Positions 36,013 through 44,774 are shown, counted from the first letter of the stretch. The stretch is 64,000 bases of DNA from Pseudomonas sp. St316 (GCF_018325905.1 NZ_AP021901.1:3658001-3722000), one strand, 5' to 3'. Notes: generated by a model not told the origin, from the letters alone. Made by a program: numbers and translations.

Positions 36013-36488
36013 GCGCCCTCCTCCATACAGTCATTGACCAACTGACGCAGACGCTCGGGCGTGATCCGGGCATGCAACTCCCCGTCCAGCTCCAGGGCCG
36101 GCGAGCAGACGCAAGCGCCCAGGCAATAGACGGGTCGCAGGCTGATGCTCCCATCGGCGCTGGTGCCGTGATCGTCCAGCGCCAGTTGCTCGCGCAACTG
36201 CGCAGCCAGGGTCTCGGCGCCCATGCTCTTGCAGGACTCGGCCCGGCACAGGCGCAGGGTATGGCGCGCGGGGGGTGAGGTACGGAAATCATGGTAGAAG
36301 CTGATGACCCCGCGCACTTCAGCCTGGCTGAGGTTGAGGGCGTGGGCGATCTCCGGGACGGCGCTGTCGGGGACATACCCGCAGCCTGCCTGGATGGCAT
36401 GGAGGATAGGCAGCAAGGCACCGGGGGTGTCCTTTTCGCGCGCAAGCACGCTGTGGATCAACGGCAGGTGAAGCGTCTCATCGGGCAT
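36006..36488 (-). CDS. fdsG: NAD-dependent formate dehydrogenase gamma subunit FdsG
   Basis: The 160-residue NuoE-like subunit binds a [2Fe-2S] cluster with the pattern C-x4-C (LCRAESCKSMG) and C-x3-C (YCLGACVCSP). The N-terminal helical part (LLPILHAIQAGCGYVPD, LNLSQAEVRGVISFYHDFR) is typical. The start MPDETLHLPL was chosen because the 12 codons upstream are not family-like. It heads the fdsGBAD operon. Confidence 0.93.
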   Translation of the reverse strand: MPDETLHLPLIHSVLAREKDTPGALLPILHAIQAGCGYVPDSAVPEIAHALNLSQAEVRGVISFYHDFRTSPPARHTLRLCRAESCKSMGAETLAAQLREQLALDDHGTSADGSISLRPVYCLGACVCSPALELDGELHARITPERLRQLVNDCMEEGAC

Positions 36489-36610
36489 AAACGTACCTCG
36501 GCATCTCGAACGCCACCGCCGCATAGCGGCAGCCGTCCGGAGTCTTGGCTAAGGCGTGCGGTCCACGTCACGGTAGCGTGGCACATCCGATCGCCATTCT
36601 CGCTCTCCGG

Positions 36611-36633
36611 CCAGGTGTCTTTGGCGCACCTGG
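36611..36633. promoter_or_regulatory. dyad upstream of fdsG
   Basis: CCAGGTG (36611-36617) and CACCTGG (36627-36633) are perfect inverted repeats with a 9-base spacer. They lie in the 230-bp gap between the LysR gene and fdsG, 123 bp before the fdsG start. They could be an operator for fds or an RNA hairpin after the LysR gene. Confidence 0.4.
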
Positions 36634-36718
36634 TCCGAGGCATCCTCACAGCTTGCCACTCCCGGAGGTTGGCGATTGCACATGGACGACGAAACGTGTC
36701 CTGAAAGCGACTACTTTC

Positions 36719-37612
36719 TTAGATGGTTTTGCGCAATGCATTGGCAACCAATGTAAACGCAGGCGAAGGCTGTCGCCGGCTGGGATAGTACAAATAGTAG
36801 CCTGAAAACGGCGGGCACCAATCTTCCAGCACGCGCACCAGTCGGCCTTCTTGCAGATGCGGTTCAAACTCTTCTTCTGGCAGGTACGCAACGCCCAGCC
36901 CGGCCACTGCCGCCTGCACGATATGAGTCGACGTGTTGAAAATCAGCTGGCCGTCTACTCGCACGTTCACCTGCTTGCCTCGCCGCTCGAAATCCCAGAC
37001 ATAGAGCCCACCTGACGTCTGCATGCGCTGGTTGATACAACGATGGTCCATCAAGTCGCGTGGGTGCCCGGGAACGGCGCAAGCGGCGAAATACGCTGGC
37101 GAAGCTACGGCCGCCATCCGCAACGCCGGGCCGATCGGCACCGCAACCATGTCTTTGTCGATGGTATCGCCCAGGCGCACGCCGGCATCAAACCGATCCG
37201 CCACGATGTCTCGGAATCCGTAACACACGTCAAACTCGACATTGATATCCGGGTAGTCGTGCAGCAGCCCAGTCAGTTTGGGTAGCAAGGTCGTGCGCAA
37301 AACATGATCGCCGCAGGTGATGCGTACGGTGCCTGCGGGCTTGTCGCGCATCTCCGTCAGCATTTCCAGCTCCGCTTCTATTTCATCGAAGCGATTGCCT
37401 ATCGCTTGCAGCAGCCGCTCGCCAGCGAGGGTCGGCGAAACGCTGCGAGTGGTCCGCGTCAGTAACCGGATCTGCAAGCGTGCTTCCAGGCCATTGATTG
37501 CCTGGCTCAGCGCCGACTGTGTGACACCCAATGCCCCGGCAGCGCGCGTGAAACTGCCTTCGCGCGCGACCGTTACGAAAGACAGCAGATCATTGAGATT
37601 TCTTTTGATCAT
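36719..37612 (-). CDS. LysR-family transcriptional regulator
   Basis: The 297-residue regulator begins MIKRNLNDLLSFVTVAREGS, with the helix-turn-helix AAGALGVTQSALSQAINGLE and LLTRTTRSVSPTLAGERLL. The effector domain contains GFRDIVADRFDAGVRLGD and ends GYYLYYPSRRQPSPAF. A second ATG four codons upstream is possible. It diverges from the cyclophilin-fold gene (89-bp gap) and is more likely to regulate that gene set than fds, although fds lies downstream on its strand. Confidence 0.88.
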   Translation of the reverse strand: MIKRNLNDLLSFVTVAREGSFTRAAGALGVTQSALSQAINGLEARLQIRLLTRTTRSVSPTLAGERLLQAIGNRFDEIEAELEMLTEMRDKPAGTVRITCGDHVLRTTLLPKLTGLLHDYPDINVEFDVCYGFRDIVADRFDAGVRLGDTIDKDMVAVPIGPALRMAAVASPAYFAACAVPGHPRDLMDHRCINQRMQTSGGLYVWDFERRGKQVNVRVDGQLIFNTSTHIVQAAVAGLGVAYLPEEEFEPHLQEGRLVRVLEDWCPPFSGYYLYYPSRRQPSPAFTLVANALRKTI

Positions 37613-37701
37613 GGTGAAACGCATCTAGGCCAATTGATTAGCCTTGCTTATAGCCTTGTTAAGCATTCATTAGCTAGTCGCGTGACTGTCCGTCGCTCAC
37701 C

Positions 37702-38193
37702 ATGCTCCCCATGAACAGGAATGAAAGCAGAACTGCAATGAGGGCGACCTGGCTTGGTTTGCTTGGTTTGCTGGCTTCGATACTCGTGCTCGGCAGCTAC
37801 TCGACAATGAATGAAGCCGCATCGGCATCTTCGCAAACGGAGAACACTGGCATGTGGATGACTGTGGGGGAACAACGCTTCGCCATCACCCTGGCCGACA
37901 ACTCGGCTACCCGCGCGCTTGTCGCGTTATTGCCACTGACGTTGGACATGAGTGATCTCAACCGCAACGAAAAGTACGCCACCCTCCCCCAAGCGCTACC
38001 TGCCGAAGCCAGCAAGCCGGGAACAATCCGCAATGGCGACCTGATGCTGTACGGCACGGACACCCTGGTCGTCTTTTACACGGACTTCAACTCTACCTAC
38101 GCCTACACCCGTCTGGGGCAAGTGGATGACACCGCGAAACTGGCTCAAGCGCTGGGTCGGCGGAGTGTGCAAGTGACGTTTTCGAAAAACTGA
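37702..38193 (+). CDS. exported cyclophilin-like fold protein
   Basis: The 163-residue protein has an N-terminal signal or anchor (ATWLGLLGLLASILVLGSYS). A domain like the cyclophilin-like family often found beside oxidoreductases and hydrolases follows (WMTVGEQRFAITLADNSATR, LPLTLDMSDLNRNEKYATLP, NGDLMLYGTDTLVVFYTDF). The start could also be the Met at residue 4 or 13. It is followed 25 bp later by the hydrolase gene. Function unknown. Confidence 0.75.
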   Translation: MLPMNRNESRTAMRATWLGLLGLLASILVLGSYSTMNEAASASSQTENTGMWMTVGEQRFAITLADNSATRALVALLPLTLDMSDLNRNEKYATLPQALPAEASKPGTIRNGDLMLYGTDTLVVFYTDFNSTYAYTRLGQVDDTAKLAQALGRRSVQVTFSKN

Positions 38194-38218
38194 TTACTCC
38201 GCATCGACAGGATTCCCA

Positions 38219-39247
38219 ATGAAAAAGATCATCGCTTTATTAACCCTTCTTATCAGTTCGTTCTCAGCAATAGGAGCCGATATGTCCAACGGCGCAGATA
38301 ACTTCTATACCAGCAACGACGTGACCGTACAGAAGGTCAATTTCAAGAACCAATATCAAATGAACGTAGCCGGCAATCTGTTCATTCCGAAGAAACTCAA
38401 TGGCAAGACCCGAAATCCGGCGATTGTCGTCGGCCACCCGATGGGCGCGGTAAAAGAGCAGAGCGCCAACCTGTATGCCACGAAAATGGCGGAGAAAGGT
38501 TTCGTGACCCTCTCGCTGGACTTGTCATTCTGGGGCGAAAGCGAGGGGCGGCCACGCAATGCCGTGTCGCCGGATATCTATGCCGAAGACTTCAGCGCAG
38601 CGGTGGACTTTCTCAGCGCCCAGTCGTTTGTCGATAAAGAGCGCATTGGCGCAATCGGTATCTGCGGCAGTGGCAGCTTCGTGATCAGTGCAGCCAAGAT
38701 TGACCCACGCATGAAAGCCATCGCGACGGTGAGCATGTATGACATGGGTGGCGTCAATCGCAACGGATTGAAGCATTCCCAGACGCTGGAACAACGCCGG
38801 GCTATCATCGCGCAAGCCACGCAGCAGCGTAATGTGGAGTTCGCGGGCGGTGAAACGCTTTACACCAGCGGTACGGTGCATCAGCTGGATGAAAACACTC
38901 ATCCTATCCAACGTGAGTTCTATGACTTCTACCGCACCCCGCGCGGTGAGTTCACGCCATCGAGCTCGTCCAAAGACCTGACCACGCACCCGACGCTGAC
39001 AAGCAACATCAAGTTCATGAATTTCTACCCGCTCAATGACATCGAGACCATTTCGCCTCATCCGATGTTATTCATTGCTGGCGCCGATGCGCACTCCAGA
39101 GAGTTCAGCGAGCAGGCTTACAAGCTCGCCGGCCAACCCAAGGAACTTGTCATCATTCCTGGGGCTGGCCATGTCGATCTTTATGATCGGGTCGACCTCA
39201 TCCCGTTCGACAAGCTGACGAGCTTCTTCCAGAGCAATCTGAGATGA
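38219..39247 (+). CDS. periplasmic alpha/beta hydrolase (YcjY-like)
   Basis: The 342-residue protein has a signal peptide (IIALLTLLISSFSAIGAD). The alpha/beta hydrolase core includes NPAIVVGHPMGAVKEQSANL, the nucleophile elbow IGAIGICGSGSFVISAAK, and the C-terminal acid and histidine (MLFIAGADAHSRE, IPGAGHVDLYDR). The elbow has Cys where classical lipases have Ser, as in dienelactone hydrolase-like relatives. Substrate unknown. It lies in a probable two-gene operon with the cyclophilin-fold gene. Confidence 0.82.
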   Translation: MKKIIALLTLLISSFSAIGADMSNGADNFYTSNDVTVQKVNFKNQYQMNVAGNLFIPKKLNGKTRNPAIVVGHPMGAVKEQSANLYATKMAEKGFVTLSLDLSFWGESEGRPRNAVSPDIYAEDFSAAVDFLSAQSFVDKERIGAIGICGSGSFVISAAKIDPRMKAIATVSMYDMGGVNRNGLKHSQTLEQRRAIIAQATQQRNVEFAGGETLYTSGTVHQLDENTHPIQREFYDFYRTPRGEFTPSSSSKDLTTHPTLTSNIKFMNFYPLNDIETISPHPMLFIAGADAHSREFSEQAYKLAGQPKELVIIPGAGHVDLYDRVDLIPFDKLTSFFQSNLR

Positions 39248-39266
39248 CAAGGTAACGGGAAAGTAG

Positions 39267-39818
39267 TCAAGAGCGATTTCGCCCCGGCAGCATCCGGGCC
39301 AGGGTGTTGTCACCCACCCAGTAATGATGGAACAGACCCGCCGCCGCATGCAGGCCGATCAGCCAGTAGCCGGCGCTGCCGAGCAATTCGTGCCAATACT
39401 TGAGCTGCTTGGCCAAATCGGGATCCACCGCCACGGGGGCCGGCAAGAAGAACCCGAAATACGGCACTGGCTTACCTCCGGCGGCCAGCATCAACCAGGC
39501 CAGCACGGGCGTCACGACCATCAGGCCATACAGGGCCACATGCATTAAGTGGGACACACCCGTCTGCCAGGCCGGCGGCGCAGGGGTGACGGGCGGGCGC
39601 GGTGTCAAGCGCCCGAACAGACGGACCCAAACCAATGCAAAGATGCTCAGCCCAAAGAGCCCGTGCAACCCCAGGAACAAACTTCGCACGGTGCTGCCAC
39701 GGGGCAACAAACCCTTGATCTCAATGCAGGCATACACACCAACGAACAGCGCCAGCATCAACCAGTGCAGGGTCATTGACAGTTTTCCATAACGGTTTAC
39801 GGCAATATCGCGGGTCAT
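39267..39818 (-). CDS. cytochrome b561 family protein
   Basis: The 183-residue inner-membrane protein has four hydrophobic helices and the paired histidines of b-type haem ligation: HWLMLALFVGVYACIEIKG, LGLHGLFGLSIFALVWVRL, HLMHVALYGLMVVTPV and YWLIGLHAAAGLFHHYWVGD. It resembles CybB-like electron carriers, which oxidise quinol or superoxide. It converges on the alpha/beta hydrolase gene. Confidence 0.88.
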   Translation of the reverse strand: MTRDIAVNRYGKLSMTLHWLMLALFVGVYACIEIKGLLPRGSTVRSLFLGLHGLFGLSIFALVWVRLFGRLTPRPPVTPAPPAWQTGVSHLMHVALYGLMVVTPVLAWLMLAAGGKPVPYFGFFLPAPVAVDPDLAKQLKYWHELLGSAGYWLIGLHAAAGLFHHYWVGDNTLARMLPGRNRS

Positions 39819-40136
39819 AACGCGCCTCGAGAAAGTCTGACGAACTGCCGACTCATTCGGCAGCCCCTATCCAGTCGCTGGGAAGCGATGCTGCCAACCT
39901 GCGGGTAAAGTCTTAAGGCAGTCTGAAGACCGCCATTCAAACCGCTTTTTTACCCTTAGACGTTGTTACCAAGCGCGAACCCGCATCACCTCCAGAGGCT
40001 CATGGAAGCATTCGTCAGCCTCGCCCCAACACTCCGCACACTCATACGCCACGAAAAACGAAAGCATCGCTATGCTATCTACGGATAGATGCGTCCGGGA
40101 CACGACCATCTGCGGCTTAGGATCAAGGAGGATTCC
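39819..40136. other. 318-bp intergenic region with a small hairpin
   Basis: The gap lies between divergent cytochrome b561 and the interrupted membrane-protein gene. CTGCCGA (39845-39851) and TCGGCAG (39857-39863) form a perfect 7-bp hairpin close to the cytochrome start, possibly in its leader. No other feature is supported. Confidence 0.45.
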
Positions 40137-40586
40137 ATGATGCGGGAAGCAACCACTGGACTCGAAAAACAGATCGAGATCGCGACAAAACTACTCTCTC
40201 TGTCGGCAAAAATCGGATTACTGATTGGCGGCACGTGTATCGTCAGTTACTTATTGAGCAACGGTCATTACCCACAAGGCGTATCCGTTGGGGACAGTTT
40301 GTTATTTCTGGTCACGGCGTTTTGCTTCGGGCTGGTGTGTATTTACTTTTCAGTCGCCGTCACGGCTGTAGGGATATTACTTTCGCCGTTCTTCATACCC
40401 GTGCTTAGAAGCGTCGTCTGGCTACATGGAAAAATCACCGGTAAAAAACCCATACTGGAATTCAAACGACCCAAAATAACCTTCCTCTCGGTGTTTTTTG
40501 GAACATGTGGTGCGCTGACCATTTATTTCCTGACCCATAAAAGCCCTTTGGAACACATCCAACTCATCCTCCTGCCCATTTTTCAG
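40137..40586 (+). pseudogene. membrane protein gene, 5' part, interrupted by IS21-family element
   Basis: The first 150 codons begin MMREATTGLEKQIEIATKLL after an AAGGAG site. They encode membrane segments such as IGLLIGGTCIVSYLLSN, LLFLVTAFCFGLVCIYFSV and ITFLSVFFGTCGALTIYF. Codon 150 (CAG) is the last before the insertion element. Beyond it the frame reads into the element and ends after about 35 foreign residues. The 3' part resumes at 43170. No family recognised. Confidence 0.82.
40579..40586. repeat. target site duplication, left copy
   Basis: TTTTTCAG directly before the element's left end is repeated as TTTTTCAG at 43162-43169 directly after its right end. Joining the flanks through one copy restores the reading frame. 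Eight bases is within the range for IS21-family elements. Confidence 0.88.
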
Positions 40587-40690
40587 TGCGCATTCCACGC
40601 CATCCGGCCACCCAGCCCACCAACATCCGGCCACCTATTCCACGCTCATCCGGCCGGGCAGTCGGAGCGCAGCGACGCAGGTTTGCATTG

Positions 40691-41446
40691 TTAGTCTGAA
40701 GTCTCTGTCGCCGTCAATTTCGTTGCGCGCCTGCGCATCGATTCGCCCTTCAGTTCGATCCGATAAGCGTTATGTACCAGCCGGTCGAGGATCGCATCGC
40801 CCAAGGTCGGATCGCCGATCAGTGCGTGCCATTTGTCCACCGGCATCTGGCTAGTCACCAGCGTCGAGCGGTTGCCGTAGCGGTCGTCCAGCAGTTCAAG
40901 CATGTCGCGCCGCTGAGCAGCGGTAAACGGCGCCAAGCCCCAGTCATCCAGGATCAGCAGGTCGGTCTTGGCGTAGCCGGCCATTAGCTTGGCGAAGCGG
41001 CCGTCGCCGTGTGCCAGGCCCAGTTCTTCCATCAAGCGCGGCAGGCGCAGATAGCGCACGCTGTAACCGTCGCGGCAAGCTTTATGAGCCAGCGCGCAGG
41101 CGAGCCAGGTTTTGCCTACGCCCGTCGGCCCGCCGATGATCAGGTTCAGGCCATCGCGCAGCCACTGACCGCTACCCAGTTGCAGGATCAGCGCCTTGTC
41201 CAGGCCACGAGGGCTGCGGTAATCGATGTCTTCCAGGCAGGCGTTATGGCGCAGTCGTGCGGCTTTGAGGCGAGTCGTCAGGCGGGCGTCTTCGCGCTCG
41301 GTCAGCTCGCGGTCGACCATCAGGCCGAGGCGTTCGTCGAAGCTGAGATCGTTGATGTCGGGCGTTGCGTGTTGTTCGCCAAGCGCCTTGATCATGCCGT
41401 GCAGGCGTAGGATTTGCAGCTTGTCGAGGGTCGGGTTAGGCAGCAT
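40691..41446 (-). CDS. istB: IS21-family transposition helper ATPase IstB
   Basis: The 251-residue AAA+ protein starts MLPNPTLDKLQILRLHGMIK. It carries Walker A GGPTGVGKTWLACAL near residue 105, Walker B LLILDDWGL and the sensor region STLVTSQMPVDKWH. IstB assists IstA in target capture and transposition. It lies 19 bp after istA in the element. Confidence 0.95.
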   Translation of the reverse strand: MLPNPTLDKLQILRLHGMIKALGEQHATPDINDLSFDERLGLMVDRELTEREDARLTTRLKAARLRHNACLEDIDYRSPRGLDKALILQLGSGQWLRDGLNLIIGGPTGVGKTWLACALAHKACRDGYSVRYLRLPRLMEELGLAHGDGRFAKLMAGYAKTDLLILDDWGLAPFTAAQRRDMLELLDDRYGNRSTLVTSQMPVDKWHALIGDPTLGDAILDRLVHNAYRIELKGESMRRRATKLTATETSD

Positions 41447-41465
41447 GTTCGTGCTCCTTTTTCAG

Positions 41466-42995
41466 TCAGTGGTAGTAGCCAGGGCCGCGCAGATTGATAT
41501 GTTCATCGGGCAGTAACGGCAGGTTTTGCTGGGCAAGAGGTAGCCGTTCCAGGCCTTGGCGCAGGATCGATTCGAGGCTCTTGTAACTGCATGCGCCTAG
41601 GGCCAGCGCACGTTGGCAAGCGGCTTCCAGCCGCTCTTCGCCGTGCTGTTTGCTCAAGCGCAGGATGCCCAGGCAGGCGCGGAAGCCATGCTGCGGATGG
41701 ATTCGGCGTTCGAGGATGTAGGCGATGACACCGGCCGTATTCGGGCCCGTCTGCTCAGCCCAGCGGATCAGCCGCTGGGGCGTCCACTCGGCGTGTTCGC
41801 GGTGACTTTTGGGCATGTGCTCGGTGTGGGTAGTGTGGCGGCCTTTGTGCGGCGAGCGCAGATGGCTGGCCACGCGCTGGTTGGCGTGGAAGCACTCGAC
41901 GGTCTGCGCGGTCAGGCGTACTTCGAGTTGGTGTTTCACCAGTTGGTACGGCACGGAGTAAAAATGGCCGTCGACTTCGACGTGGTAGTCGATGTGGACT
42001 CGCACCTTTTTCCATTCGGCGTAGACATATGGATGTTCTGGTAGCGGTTGCAGCGCGGGTTGGTCGATGGTCTCGAAGGCCGAGCGGCGTGAGCCGGGCA
42101 GTTTCTTGAAGGGCTTCTGATTGAGGCGATCCAGCAGCAACGCGATGGCTGTGTTGAGTTCGCCCAAGGAGAAGAACTGGCGGTTGCGCAGCACCGCCAG
42201 TATCCACCGCTCGACGACCTGTACGCCGACTTCAACCTTGGCTTTGTCCCTGGGTTTACGCGAGCGCGCGGGCAGCACGGCTACGCCGTAATGCTCGGCG
42301 AGATCGCGGTAACTGGGGTTGATATCCGGCTCGTAGCGATGCGCCTTGGTCACGCCACTGCGCAGATTGTCGGGCACCAGGATCTGTGCGGTGCCGCCGA
42401 AAAAAGCAAAACAGCGGGCGTGCGAGCCCAGCCAGTCGGGCAGTTTCTGCGACCAGGTCGCCTCGGCGAAGGTGTAGCTGGAGGCGCCGAGGACGGCGAC
42501 GAATATCTGGGCCTGGCGGATCTCTCCGGTTCGCCGGTCGATGATCGGCACGGTCTGACCCGCGTAATCGACGAACAGCTTTTCGCCGGCGCGATGTTCC
42601 TGGCGCATGACCACGTCGACCTTGGCGGCCCAGAGCCGGTAGTGCTCGCAGAACCAGCTGTACTGGAAGCCTTGCGGGTGCGCCAGTCGATATTCTTGCC
42701 AAAGCAGGGCCAGGGTTACGCCGGGGCGGCGCAACTCTGCGTGGACATGAGTCCAGTCCGGCATCGGACGTTGATCGCTGGGGACGTCGGGTGGTGGCGG
42801 AAAAAGACGCTGCTGCAACTGCGCCTCGCTCGCCGCACACGGCCAAGTCAGCCCGCTGGCAGCAAAGCGATTGAGGTACTCACCGATAGTTGCGCGACCC
42901 ACCTGCAAGCTGACAGCGATCTGGCGAGCAGATAGGCCGACCTCAAACTTGAGACGTAGCACTTCCTTAATTTTACGCATGGATAACCGCTCCAC
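41466..42995 (-). CDS. istA: IS21-family transposase IstA
   Basis: The 509-residue transposase has an N-terminal helix-turn-helix (GLSARQIAVSLQVGRATIGE) and the DDE integrase core. The Asp residues are in KLFVDYAGQTVPIID and ILVPDNLRSGVTKAH, and the Glu is in KPRDKAKVEVGVQVVER. A C-terminal domain follows. The start is a GTG with GAGAGG 7 bases upstream; an ATG five codons later (MRKIKEVLRL) is the alternative. Full length for the family. Confidence 0.95.
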   Translation of the reverse strand: MERLSMRKIKEVLRLKFEVGLSARQIAVSLQVGRATIGEYLNRFAASGLTWPCAASEAQLQQRLFPPPPDVPSDQRPMPDWTHVHAELRRPGVTLALLWQEYRLAHPQGFQYSWFCEHYRLWAAKVDVVMRQEHRAGEKLFVDYAGQTVPIIDRRTGEIRQAQIFVAVLGASSYTFAEATWSQKLPDWLGSHARCFAFFGGTAQILVPDNLRSGVTKAHRYEPDINPSYRDLAEHYGVAVLPARSRKPRDKAKVEVGVQVVERWILAVLRNRQFFSLGELNTAIALLLDRLNQKPFKKLPGSRRSAFETIDQPALQPLPEHPYVYAEWKKVRVHIDYHVEVDGHFYSVPYQLVKHQLEVRLTAQTVECFHANQRVASHLRSPHKGRHTTHTEHMPKSHREHAEWTPQRLIRWAEQTGPNTAGVIAYILERRIHPQHGFRACLGILRLSKQHGEERLEAACQRALALGACSYKSLESILRQGLERLPLAQQNLPLLPDEHINLRGPGYYH

Positions 42996-43161
42996 GACGA
43001 CCTCTCTGCTTCGATAAAAGAGGTCGATGGTAGTGAATTAATCCTGCGTTGCTGCCTGCCTTGTGGGTGGCCGGATGGCCGTGGAATGGGTGGCCGGATC
43101 ATCGTGGAATCAGTGGCCGGATGTTCATGGAATGGGTGGCCGGATGCCCGTGGAATCCGCA

Positions 43162-43169
43162 TTTTTCAG
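43162..43169. repeat. target site duplication, right copy
   Basis: TTTTTCAG, identical to the copy at 40579-40586, marks the right boundary of the IS21-family element. Confidence 0.88.
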
Positions 43170-43657
43170 TACATCGTTTACTCCGCCTATCTGGAGCAGA
43201 ACAAGAAAATACAGGCAGCGCAGCCATCGGCACCGGAAGTCGTCGATTTCGAGCATCCGGACCCGAATCCTCACGCCGAAATGAAACCCTTGAAGAGAAC
43301 CAGGGCAGTGATCGTTGGGGTCATCCTCCTGACGCCCCTTCTCATGGGGGCGTGACTTCGGACTTGCTGCAAGCGGCCATGAGCCTCGCGCAAATACGTA
43401 TAGAAAGGGCAACGATTCTGGTGAAACCGCCTTACGCCAATCTATTGCCAGCCCCCAAGGATTCACCGCTGGAAAATTACAAGAAATTTGAAAATGCGAC
43501 GGTAATTTTCCGGGGCGTGGGCAATTCGACGCTCATTGAAATGCATTCCGAGGAAACGGCGATCCGGTTGGAGATCCCGAATGACTCGATCATTATCGAG
43601 CGCCGAGTGAAGCCCTCTGCAAAAATGAGGAAAAATCCTGAGAAAACAGAAAGCTGA
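43170..43657 (+). pseudogene. membrane protein gene, 3' part, with G-tract frameshift
   Basis: After removal of the element and one target copy, the frame continues YIVYSAYLEQNKKIQAAQPS to a last membrane segment AVIVGVILLTPLLMGA. It then stops at 43353-43355. The next frame continues without interruption as GGVTSDLLQAAMSLAQIRIE and on to KNPEKTES at 43657. One extra G in the GGGGG tract at 43346-43350 would join the two into one protein of about 310 residues. Alternatively the second part is a separate gene starting at GTG 43352 that overlaps the stop. The single-gene reading is favoured because the membrane helix runs smoothly into the second part. Confidence 0.65.
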
Positions 43658-43693
43658 TACCATCCGCAAAATTGACCTGCTGAGCAGAACACC

Positions 43694-43855
43694 ATGAATC
43701 GCCGCAAGAAAATAAACCAGTTATTGAAGGCTAACGCCAAAAAAGCCAGTGCCAAACTGGCACCGAAAAACAAGACGCCCTATATCAGCAAAGCCGACCG
43801 ACTGAAATTGGAAACCGAAGCCAGCGACGCCCCCATCACTTCCCCGGAAAGCTGA
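43694..43855 (+). CDS. DUF2986 small basic protein
   Basis: The 53-residue, lysine-rich protein begins MNRRKKINQLLKANAKKASA and contains PYISKADRLKLE. This is the pattern of the DUF2986 family of short proteins in Pseudomonas and other gamma-proteobacteria. The strong basic charge suggests nucleic-acid or ribosome association, but no function is known. It follows the interrupted gene by 36 bp. Confidence 0.78.
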   Translation: MNRRKKINQLLKANAKKASAKLAPKNKTPYISKADRLKLETEASDAPITSPES

Positions 43856-43878
43856 TCCACGTCGGTTAAGTTCCATCC

Positions 43879-44619
43879 TCAGGCCATTTTGCACGTTAAC
43901 CAGGCGCTCCAGAAAAGACTGCTGAAGAACCGGGTGGCACTGCCAAATCCTGCATCATTCAGCAGTTTTTGAACCGCGGCCTCGGAATGTGGAGGGTCGG
44001 CGCCTTGAAGGATCTTGCCAAGCTTGACCGTCACTTCTTCCGGGCTTGCACCATGCTGTCGCCACCTTTGCCCCCAGGCCGCGAGGAGTAACGGCTGACT
44101 GGCATACGCATATTGGTTTGCCGCGACAATCAGCGGCGCCCCCGGCTTTAGATGGGCCTGGATGGAGCGTAATATTTTCGACTTGGCTTGATCTCCGTCG
44201 AGATGATGGAGTACACCGATCAAGGTAGCGGCATCGTACGACCCGTTTGCTACCAGGTCCTCAACATGCCCAAGATGCAGGGTGGTTCTTTCAAGCAAGT
44301 TGTTTGCGGCTAATTGCTGCTTCGCGGCCTCCAGCATAGGCCCGGACGGATCGACGGCAGTGAAGCGCCAACCCGGCTCCAACTTGGCCATTGCAACGAT
44401 CTCTTGCGCCGTACCGCCAGCGCCCACCACCAGTATTTTCGCCGAGCCCACGTTCCCAAGGGTCGCCGCCAGCATGCACGCCGTCAGGTCCTGGCAGGCG
44501 TCGTATCCAGCGAGCGCAATGCGGCTCTGCCGGCCGTACTCATTGGCCCGTGAAGTATCAAATTTTTCCGCTGCATTAAACGAGGATGATTTCAAAGCGC
44601 AGGTCTCCGTGTCCTGCAA
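43879..44619 (-). CDS. class I SAM-dependent methyltransferase
   Basis: The 246-residue protein has the SAM loop ILVVGAGGTAQEIV near residue 62. The acidic strand-end motif WRFTAVDPSGPMLEAAK and ATLIGVLHHLDGDQAKSKIL follow. It is a paralogue of the protein encoded at 47830-48549, sharing the GW.FTAVDPSG.ML block. The methyl acceptor is unknown. It diverges from arsH. Confidence 0.85.
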   Translation of the reverse strand: MQDTETCALKSSSFNAAEKFDTSRANEYGRQSRIALAGYDACQDLTACMLAATLGNVGSAKILVVGAGGTAQEIVAMAKLEPGWRFTAVDPSGPMLEAAKQQLAANNLLERTTLHLGHVEDLVANGSYDAATLIGVLHHLDGDQAKSKILRSIQAHLKPGAPLIVAANQYAYASQPLLLAAWGQRWRQHGASPEEVTVKLGKILQGADPPHSEAAVQKLLNDAGFGSATRFFSSLFWSAWLTCKMA

Positions 44620-44743
44620 TCAAGCTACGCCTCGCTTTTGGATAAGAAAAATTCATTAATTTTATGGGCAGCATTCCCATAAGGAATATCGGTTTCCATC
44701 GGCAGGATTTTGCGTGGTCAGCCTATTGCGGCTTGCGACAAAC

Positions 44744-44774
44744 ATATGGAAATACGAATATGCATTGTCCATAT
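44744..44774. promoter_or_regulatory. inverted repeat in methyltransferase-arsH intergenic region
   Basis: ATATGGA (44744-44750) and TCCATAT (44768-44774) are perfect inverted repeats with a 17-base AT-rich spacer, 144 bp ahead of arsH. It could be an operator of an ArsR-type repressor, but no such regulator is encoded here. The rest of the 298-bp gap shows nothing else. Confidence 0.35.

Larger units (their letters stand above)
40587..43161 (-). mobile_element. IS21-family insertion sequence (istA-istB), 2575 bp
   Basis: The left end TGCGCATTCCACGCCATCCG and the reverse complement of the right end TGCGGATTCCACGGGCATCC are imperfect inverted repeats ending in TG...CA. Inside both ends the block GGCCGGAT/TGGAAT is repeated several times, with four copies at the right end (43074-43161) and at least three at the left. 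This is typical of the multiple transposase-binding sites of IS21 elements. It carries the istA transposase and istB helper genes on the minus strand and an 8-bp target duplication. Both genes are intact, so it may be mobile. Confidence 0.93.

Noticed and set aside
36489..36718. The LysR gene at 36719 as the dedicated fds regulator
   Set aside because: It diverges from other genes and is not obviously of the FdsR type; position alone does not decide.
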